From: Chlorella sorokiniana
Taxonomy: Eukaryota; Chlorophyta; Trebouxiophyceae; Chlorellales; Chlorellaceae
Assembly (NCBI GenBank): GCA_025917655.1
Contig: CP084614.1
Span: forward strand, 1,364,001 to 1,428,000
Length of the DNA stretch: 64,000 nucleotides
Reading direction: 5' to 3'
In this document: piece after piece, positions 57,073 to 64,000 of the stretch
How positions within the stretch are numbered: the first letter of the stretch is position 1
Layout of the letters: each line of letters opens with the position of its first letter
Position numbers and translations under genes: made by a program
Notes under the pieces: generated by a model
What the model saw: the letters and a program-made list of their open reading frames with translations, nothing else
What the model was told of the DNA's origin: nothing
Database searches by the model: none

Positions 57073-60000
57073 TCACTGGAAGAAGGTGTAGGAACTCCAG
57101 CTCACGATGATGGACCTGAACGAAGCGACCGTTGCTGCAGAGCGAGCACACAAGCGTTTGTCAGCGAGGCACCACATGCCTGGTGCCGTTCGTGCACGCC
57201 CTCAGTGAAGAGAGCAATGCAGATTACCCGTCAGCAGGCAGCGAAAAGCTTCAGGTGGCGCAGAGCAGTTGCGAGACTTGCCTACAGCAGCCACCGCAAG
57301 CATCACCGCCGCCACCAGCTTCATCAGCATAACTGTCGTCCTCGCTGGCTTGTGCACCTGATCTCACGAGGCAGCCGCACCACGCATTTATCACACAACG
57401 CAACGCCAGCCTAAGCCTTGAAGCAGAGCGCAATAACCCGACCCCTGCTGTGTCCGCCATAGCATTGTTGCATACTGGCGTGCGGCACATGAGACACGGA
57501 GAAGCATGACAGTGTCAAGCTCACCTTGATGAACATCGCCATCGGGAAGAAAATCGACAGGGGCCAGAACCTGCAACGCGACCATGCTGTGTGAGAGTAC
57601 AGCTGCGCCGCCGCGCAGCCTGCTGGACGCCGCCGCACCGCAGGGGCCCATCACAGCAGGGACGGCTCACATGAGGGCTCCCACCAGGCCGGTGATGGCT
57701 GAGAAGAATGGCTGCACACACATGGGAGGGTACTGGTGGCTTAGGAGGGTTCGGGTGCAACAATTGAGGCGGGGGCAAAGCGCAGCTCCAGGCCCCGCCC
57801 GCAGACCGCTGCAAGCTGGCAAAGCACAGGGTCGCAAAACTTGCTGTACTCACCACACAGATGGCCACGATGGTACAGAAGCACACGAACGCGGAACGGA
57901 TGAGAACGCGCTGCACGGACAGGCGGCAGCAGGAGCGTCAGTGCCGGCTTGGTCGCTGCACGACACGCTGTCCTCCCCGCCCGAATCTCACAAGAGCGAA
58001 CCCACCTGCCAGAGGGGCAGGTAGTAGCCCTGGTCGTTCATGGGCACGCGCTCGTTGGCGGCGCCCGTGTCCAGATGGTACCTGCGACACGTGGGGGCAG
58101 CACGCTCAGCGCACAGCGCACAGCAGGCTGCGCATCGGCCAGCAGGCGGGCAGCGAGCATGGCCAACAGGCGAGGCCCCTTCAGGTGGGCAAGGGCACAG
58201 AGGCGGAGGGCTGGGAAGCTGCGCTCACATGGCTCGGCTGCCCAGCGCGCTGCTGGCTCTGCTGATCACGCTCTGCCGCTTCAGGTCGGGGCGGCTGCCG
58301 CCGCCGCCCTCTCCCTGAGCATGGTGTTCCGTGGAGGCCAGGGATGCGTTTGAGACACGAGACCGCCGCCTCCAGCCTGCGGCATGAGAGGATCGTTTGT
58401 GTGCATGGGGAAGGCGATGGGAGCACTTGCTGGTGCCTCAACTCCTGACGTATACAACAGCCTTTGGCCGGGCCATCTCCCGCACCTCCCGGCGGCAACA
58501 GGTCTGGGATGGGGGCGGAGTTGACGACGACGATGCCGCCAGAAGCGCGGGAGGCCATGCGGTGCGACAGCGTGCTGCCGCTCAGGGCGGGGGCGATGGC
58601 GGAGGCGCGCCCCTCCAGGTCGGGGCTCTCCGCCAGCGGCGGCAGGTGGTGGGCAGCGGCGTGCTGGTGGTGCGGGTGGGTGAGGCTCGCGGGGAGCGGG
58701 CCACGTCAAACGGCGACGCCTTGTGCTCGGTAGCCTCCGCATCAGCAGGTTTGGAGTCATGCGGGGCGGGCCTGCTGTTGTCGGCGCGCTTCAGCTGTCG
58801 CCTGATCCTCCAAGCCTTGAGGTTGCTTTCAATGGTTTCATATACAGGCTGTGCAAACACCTGCGCAAGCGCCAAACCTGGCGCTTATGAGCGGGCCCTC
58901 CCCCACACACCCTTGCATGCAGTGCGGGAGATGTCAGGTGCACGCAGCCCAGCTGTCGGAGCGGTGAGCAGCGGATTCGATGCGCGTTGGGAGCAGCAAG
59001 CACACCTGCCAGGCCATCACCATGTGAACCACCACCAGTATGTTTGCCAGCACCAGCACCCAGTCGGGAGCCTCTGCAAGTTTTGGAAGGTTGCGGGGCA
59101 GCTAGGCAGCATGTGTGAACGCGACCATCGAAGAACGCAACAGAACAGGTCATCCATCATCTCCTGGGCAGCTGGGCCACTGTGCCGCACGGCCCCAGAC
59201 AGCATCCACGTCAGAGGGCTCATGCACGGGCATCACGCACACACAGCCACCCTGGGCAGGCCACGCGTGCGGCTGCCGCCCACCAGTGAACCCAGTGAGC
59301 ACCTCCCCGGGCACGTCGTTGCCCAGGGCCGAGTAACACGACACGCTCGTGGCGAAGTAGAAGGCAAAGGCGGCGGTGACGGCAATCTTCACAGCACCAC
59401 CCATGGTCTTCTGCGAGGGAGGGGGCTGCCTCAGGGTGTCCTGGATCTCCAGGAGCACCTGCACCAATGGGTCAGTGCGCAGGAACCGGTAACAAAAAAC
59501 GCCAGGGCGCCGATGGAGCTGAGGAACAGCTCCCAATCCGCTGCGCTCATCTGTGCGGCGCACTCGGAGCAGCAGTGCGCATGCCACGGGCGCCTGATGC
59601 CGCACTCACGATGGCAAAGCTGTAGGCGAAGCCCAGGCTTCCGAGGGCGGAGCACACGTTGAAGAACTTGTCAGCGGAGGAGTTGCCCGGCCGGCCGCCC
59701 ACGCTGCCGCCGTGGTTGCCGCCTGCGCATGGGGCGGCCCACGGTCGGCGTGTTACTCGCTGCCTGAGCTTACCAGCGCCGCATGGCATGCTGTCTGCGC
59801 TGCAGCCGCTCACTGTAGATCAGGCCCAGGATGAGGGCGATGCAGACGTAGCCCAGCGACGACGCGGTGCCCAGCACAGACACCCACCAGATCTCCTCCA
59901 GGCTGGGCAGCTGCACGGCACGCACAGCGCGCGACGTGAGCGCTCCGCCGCCAGGCTGCATGGCCCCGCGGTGCCCCGCCAGACAGCGTGCCAGCTGGCG

Positions 60001-61028
60001 AGGCAGCGCTGCAGGCGCAGGCTTGACCAGCCCCACCTGGGACAGCACCAGCTCCATGGCCCCCATCACCAGCACCAGCTCCCACTCCGAGCGGAAGCTG
60101 CTGCCAACCAGGTCGGCCACGGTTTGCATGGACAGCGCGCCGGTGATGGAGTAGGCTACGGGGGAGGCGGCGCTGGGGCTGGCAGGTTGGGGCCACAGGT
60201 GTCCAGGAATGGCGGGGAGGCTGCGCAGCGTGTAGATGCATCAAGCAGGGGAGCTCGCGGTCCTGCCTCCCCCTCCCACCCCTCACCAATGCACACCATC
60301 ACCAGGTTGACCAGCTGGAAGACCGACAGCGTGACCGCGGCCCTGCGGTGCGGCAGGCAGCGAGAGGCAGAAGGCGGCCGTGACGCTGGGCTCGCCGTGA
60401 GTGTGCCCACCCGATGGCGGCCACGCACAGGCGGCAGGCGCGCGGCGCACCGCTGTCCCAGGATGTGGCGCACGGCGTGGTGGTAGCGTGCGAACTCGAT
60501 GCCGTCCACCGAGTAGACCTTGCTCAGCATGATGCTGCTCCACAGCGCCACCAGGTAGAAAGCAACCAGGCACAGCGGCCCCGCCACCCAGCCCAGCCAG
60601 GAAACGGCGTTGGGCAGCCCAAGCACGCCGGCGCCCACGACCGCGCAGAAGATGTGGGCCACAGCGGTGAAAACAGTTCCTGCAGGGTTCACGCCAGGCG
60701 CGCAAGCCTGAACCGGCGGCCAAGTAGCAGCGCAGATCGCTTGTGCCGCAGCAGGCACGCGCAGCTGCCGCCGCTGGCACAGCTTTGCTGGCGAGCGGCA
60801 ACGGACGTGCGCTGTTGCGGCAGCAACCCGGCAGCGCGGGAGACCGCACGTTGGGTCAAACCCTGCGTCCTCGCCGCTCTGCTGCTGCTTAAGATAGCTT
60901 GTGCAAGCACGTGCGAGTTGAGCCCGGCAAGGTTTGTGGCTCGGGCGCTGCTGCGGGTAGTAATTTCGGTTCTCACCACTTTTATCATTTGGAACGGGAA
61001 CAGGACCCGCTCCCGTGGTGACCGCCAT
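57073..61028 (-). CDS. Amino acid/auxin permease (AAAP) family transporter, copy 2
   Basis: Tandem paralogue of the gene at 52887. The ATG at 61028 opens exon 1 (MAVTTGAGPVPVPNDKSG), ending at a GTGAGA donor; the next exon gives TVFTAVAHIFCAVVGAGVLG and then LPNAVSWLGWVAGPLCLVAF. Further helices: ALWSSIMLSKVYSVDGIEF, AMQTVADLVGSSFRSEWELV, GAMELVLSQVG, FNVCSALGSLGFAYSFAIV and AVTAAFAFYFATSVSCYSAL. The cytosolic loop again contains KASPFDVARSPRASPTRT (~58690). It ends FRSIIVSWSSYTFFQ at 57073-57075. Exon order and intron positions match copy 1, and several exons are nearly identical in DNA. Both copies look intact, so both are probably functional; what separates their roles is not visible. Confidence 0.9.
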
Positions 61029-61185
61029 GGCCGGGCCGCGACCCTGCCGGTAGCCTACTTCCTCTGTCCCAAGCGCAAAAGGGGGTAACCCAGGCTGGCG
61101 GTATGTTGCTTCAAGAAAGGCCCGACATCGGATACTAGTGCCCAGCCCCAAACACCCTGAATTGCGCATGTGCGCTGCGCTGTGA

Positions 61186-61190
61186 TTACA
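61186..61190 (-). terminator. TGTAA signal (TTACA on + strand), METTL17 gene
   Basis: Lies 66 bases past the METTL17 stop, in the gap before permease 2. Confidence 0.5.
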
Positions 61191-61255
61191 GGGTTTATAG
61201 AGAGTCCAGGTCACAACGCAAACCTGGAAGCTGCGTCCAGCCTGCACTGACACTG

Positions 61256-64000
61256 CTACTCCATCGTTGCGGGTGGCTCCTCCGCCCTGAACCGCTGCTG
61301 ATAGTAGAGCGGCCACAGGTCTCCCCAGCGCAGGCGCCGGGCAAGGCGGTAGGGCGCCAGGCCGCCCGCGTCGCGCCTGGCAGCCTGCCTGGACACCACC
61401 TGCCGCAGCAGCACGCCCCCTGCTGCTGGTCGCTGCTGCCACTGGCGCTCCCGCCGCTGGTGTCGGCCGCGCTGCACAGGTCCAGCAGCACGTGGCCGCC
61501 GCGCTTGCGTGGCGGCCGCACGACGCGGGACCATGCGCCGCTGGCTCGCGCCGCCGCTGCCACCGCCTCCGGCTCCGCCTCCTCCCAGTCCACGGCCTCG
61601 CCGTCGTAAAGCAGATCCGCGGTGGCCTCTGACACGGGTGCCAGCACCGGGACCAGCTCCTGCGCCGCGTCCTCGCCGCCACCTGCAGCACCGCCAGCTG
61701 GCCCAGCCCCGCGTGCCGCTTGGTGCAGCGCTACCGCCTCCCCCAGCTCCCGCTGCAGCCGCGCCGCCAGCTCGGGGTCTGCCTCCTGCTCCTCGTCTTC
61801 GCCCTCCAGCACAGACTCCAGCAGCAGGCGGGTGGCCTCTTCTGTGCTGGCCGCGGGGGCAGGTCGGCGCCGCCGCCGCGCGCACTGCCCACGCCGCCCA
61901 GGGCTCCGCCTCTGCTGTAGCTCTCGCCCTCGCCGTCGCTGTCGCTGTCGCTCTCACTGCTCTCACTCTCCCTGCCGCGGCCGTCGTTATCAGAGTCGCT
62001 GCTGCTGCTGCTGCTGCTGCCAGAACTGTCTGAATCGCTGCCTGGGTTGTTGTGCTGGTGCTGGCCTCTGGCCTCATCCCCCCATCCACCAGCCCCCACC
62101 CCGTCGTCCTCCTCCTCAATGCCAGTCATGGCGGCCGCACCTGGGGGCACCTGCGCACCGCAGCAACCAGCAGCAAGGTCAGCGGCAGCGCTGTCTGCGC
62201 TCTCCGCTCTATGCTCTGTGCCTGCGCCAGCACAGCAGCCCGCCGCAAGCGGGCGTGGAACACCCTTTTGTGCAGCTGGCTCGGCGGCAAGGCGCGGCCC
62301 CACCTTGCGTGGCTGCAGGCCCGGGGGATGTGCAGCGCTTGCTGGGGGTCGGCCATGTCCGGCCAGAAGCTGCCTGCCACCCACGGCTGCTCAGACGCTG
62401 CTTGCGCCGCGGGCCGGGCGCCCTGCACACGGGTCGTTGGGGGCGGCGCCGGTAAGATCAGGTCGACCCAGCGTGTTACTGGTGAGGTGAGGGTGGTGGT
62501 GGGAAGCTGGCATGCAGCTGGCGGCCGCGCAGGGCCCAGCAGCTGGGGCGGCCCCGGCAGCAGCGCCCACCTGGCCACCGCCACGTAGCTGTACCGCTCG
62601 TCCTGGTAGGTGCGGGGCTGGATGCCGGCGCTGGCCTTGGCGTTGCGCTGCAGCTGCGTTCGCTGCAGCAGGCAGGGGAGGGTGGCAGGCGGGGCGTAAG
62701 GGGTGAGAGCAAGGCAACCGAGATAAGGGCGGGGCAGCCTGTGCCTGGATGGCTGGGCTGACAGCTGATAGGCAGCTGACAAACAGCACGCATGGCGTGG
62801 CTGCCACTGCCGAGCCCCCTGCTCGCCTGGAAGCGCTGCACAAAGTGGCACCAAGCGGTGCGCGACTCCAGCGGGCAGCGGCCGTCGTGCGGGCATGGCG
62901 CCACCACGTGCGCCGACGCCCGCCAGCCTCCCCCTGCCCCTGCTGCTGCTGCCCCTGCTGCTGCTGCTGCGTGCCTTCAGCCCCGCGCGCCGCCTCCAGC
63001 AGCTGCCTGCGCGCGGCTTGGATGTGGCCTGCCCCCGCCGGCGTCCCCGGCTCCAGCAGCAGCAGTACGCCGCCGGGGGCGGTGCGCCGCCACAGCTCGT
63101 CCACGCAGCGCCGCCGCTCGGCCTCGCCGCGCAGCTCGCCCAGCACGTAGCCGGCGGTGACCAGGTCGTACCGCCTGCCCTGGGCGCCCCTGTACCACGG
63201 CGGCAGCTTGTACATCCAGCGCAGCCGCGGCGGCGGCACCGCCGCCCGCCTCCTCCTCCTCCTCCTCCTCCTCGCCGCCGCCTGCCTCCTCTCCCGCCCG
63301 CCCCTCCATGGCTGGCCCCGCAGCCTGGCGCTGGGCAGCCCGCTGCGCCGCCGCCTGCTCATACGCCTGCCGCTGCCGCTCCTGGATCTCGCCACCCAGC
63401 CAGGCCATGCCCGCTGCCGGCTCCACCGCGAGCGCATCCAGCGGCGCCTGCCGCCACACGCGCTGCGCCGCCCACACGGCGGTGGCGGGACCAGCCCCAA
63501 AGTCCAGCATGGATGCGGGCGCCAGCCGGGCGCCGCGCCGCCACCTCCCCCAGCGCCGCCTCCAGCGCGGCGTAGCACGCGGGCATGCGGGCGGCGGCGT
63601 AGGCCAGGGCAGCGGGGCGGTCGTAGAGCGAGCCGCCGCCGGCGATGGAGGCGCGCCCGCTGCTGCCTCCCGGCTGGCCGCCGCCTCCGCCGCCTCCTCC
63701 GCGCTCACCTCTCGCTGCAGCGACTCCAGCAGCTGCTGGAGCTCAGGGGGCCGCCGCCTCCACATCCACAGGCAGGGAGGCCGCCTGCGTCAGCTGCTCC
63801 AGCGCGGCGTGCCGGCTCTGCCGCCGCTTGCCGCGCCGCTGCCGCCGCACCGCCGCCGCGTCCTCCGCCTCATCCGCGTCGGCCCCCGCCAGCTGATCCG
63901 ACAGGTTGGGGTGCACCCCGCCGCGGTGCTTGCTGCGCGACATGGCTCGCAGGCGGTAGCTCAGCTCCTGGCCACGTCGCTTGACGGACTTGCGGTTGGC
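61256..64000 (-). CDS. METTL17/RSM22 mitoribosome assembly factor (5' end outside window)
   Basis: METTL17/Rsm22 proteins are methyltransferase-fold factors that bind the mitochondrial small ribosomal subunit during assembly. The frame is open at the right edge, upstream of RGQELSYRLRAMSRSKHRGG, so the start may lie outside. Visible blocks: ASMLDFGAGPATAVWAAQRV (S-adenosylmethionine-type loop, ~63455-63510), YDLVTAGYVLGELRGE (~63125-63170), RTAPGGVLLLLEPGTPAG (~63040-63100), VAPCPHDGRCPL (~62870-62905, the Cys-rich metal-binding motif), WCHFVQRFQ, ERYSYVAVAR (~62570-62600), RVVRPPRKRGGHVLLDLC (~61480-61535) and YRLARRLRWGDLWPLYYQQR near the stop. A Ser/Asp/Glu-rich insert (~61912-62110) interrupts the C-terminal half and is unusual for the family. 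Mitochondrial location is inferred from the family. Confidence 0.9.
61998..62020. repeat. GCT/AGC triplet run encoding polyserine
   Basis: About seven triplets within the acidic Ser-rich insert of METTL17; read on the minus strand as Ser codons. Confidence 0.85.
63250..63273. repeat. (TCC)n triplet run encoding polyglutamate
   Basis: Eight triplets, read as Glu codons on the minus strand within METTL17. Confidence 0.85.

Noticed and set aside
1-64000. Transposons, virus-derived elements, CRISPR arrays, rRNA genes
   Set aside because: Searched by eye for reverse transcriptase, integrase, transposase and capsid motifs, long terminal repeats and spaced direct repeats; none found.

Overview
The window is GC-rich nuclear DNA with short GT-AG introns, TGTAA-type polyadenylation signals and plant-like protein families. 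This fits a green alga of the Chlorella type (Trebouxiophyceae), though no species marker was identified. I found no operons, CRISPR arrays, rRNA, convincing tRNA, transposons or virus-derived elements. Splice sites were placed by eye, so outer coordinates are firmer than exon edges.

Layout, left to right. 1-2995: ATG7, the autophagy E1 enzyme, cut by the left edge. 4087-14368: two tandem diacylglycerol-lipase-like membrane enzymes. 14465-16205 (minus): unrecognised protein. 16787-18353: secreted protein with a Gly/Lys-rich tail. 19036-23513: a WD40 propeller that appears to run in frame into a retinoblastoma-related pocket protein. 23863-31081 (minus): T7-type organellar RNA polymerase. 32042-34077: bZIP transcription factor. 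35411-43512: a long gene with a degenerate Dicer-type helicase, a probable DUF283 fold and five U1-type zinc fingers, but no RNase III. 44033-47045: membrane-anchored SGNH hydrolase. 47256-48229 (minus): FKBP isomerase with a probable thylakoid-lumen signal. 48511-50243: two-domain sulfurtransferase. 50488-52388 (minus): split-barrel flavoprotein with DUF2470. 52887-56617 and 57073-61028 (minus): two tandem amino-acid permeases. 61256-64000 (minus): METTL17/RSM22 mitoribosome assembly factor, running off the right edge.

The genes do not form one pathway. Several serve organelles (RNA polymerase, METTL17, FKBP, flavoprotein) and two families are local duplications whose copies share almost identical blocks, which suggests gene conversion. 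The most unusual loci are the WD40-RB gene and the helicase/zinc-finger gene.

A technical caution: in at least three unrelated genes the conserved frame slips inside exons exactly at runs of four or more G or C, and one added base restores it. This looks like homopolymer under-calling in the assembly rather than gene decay.
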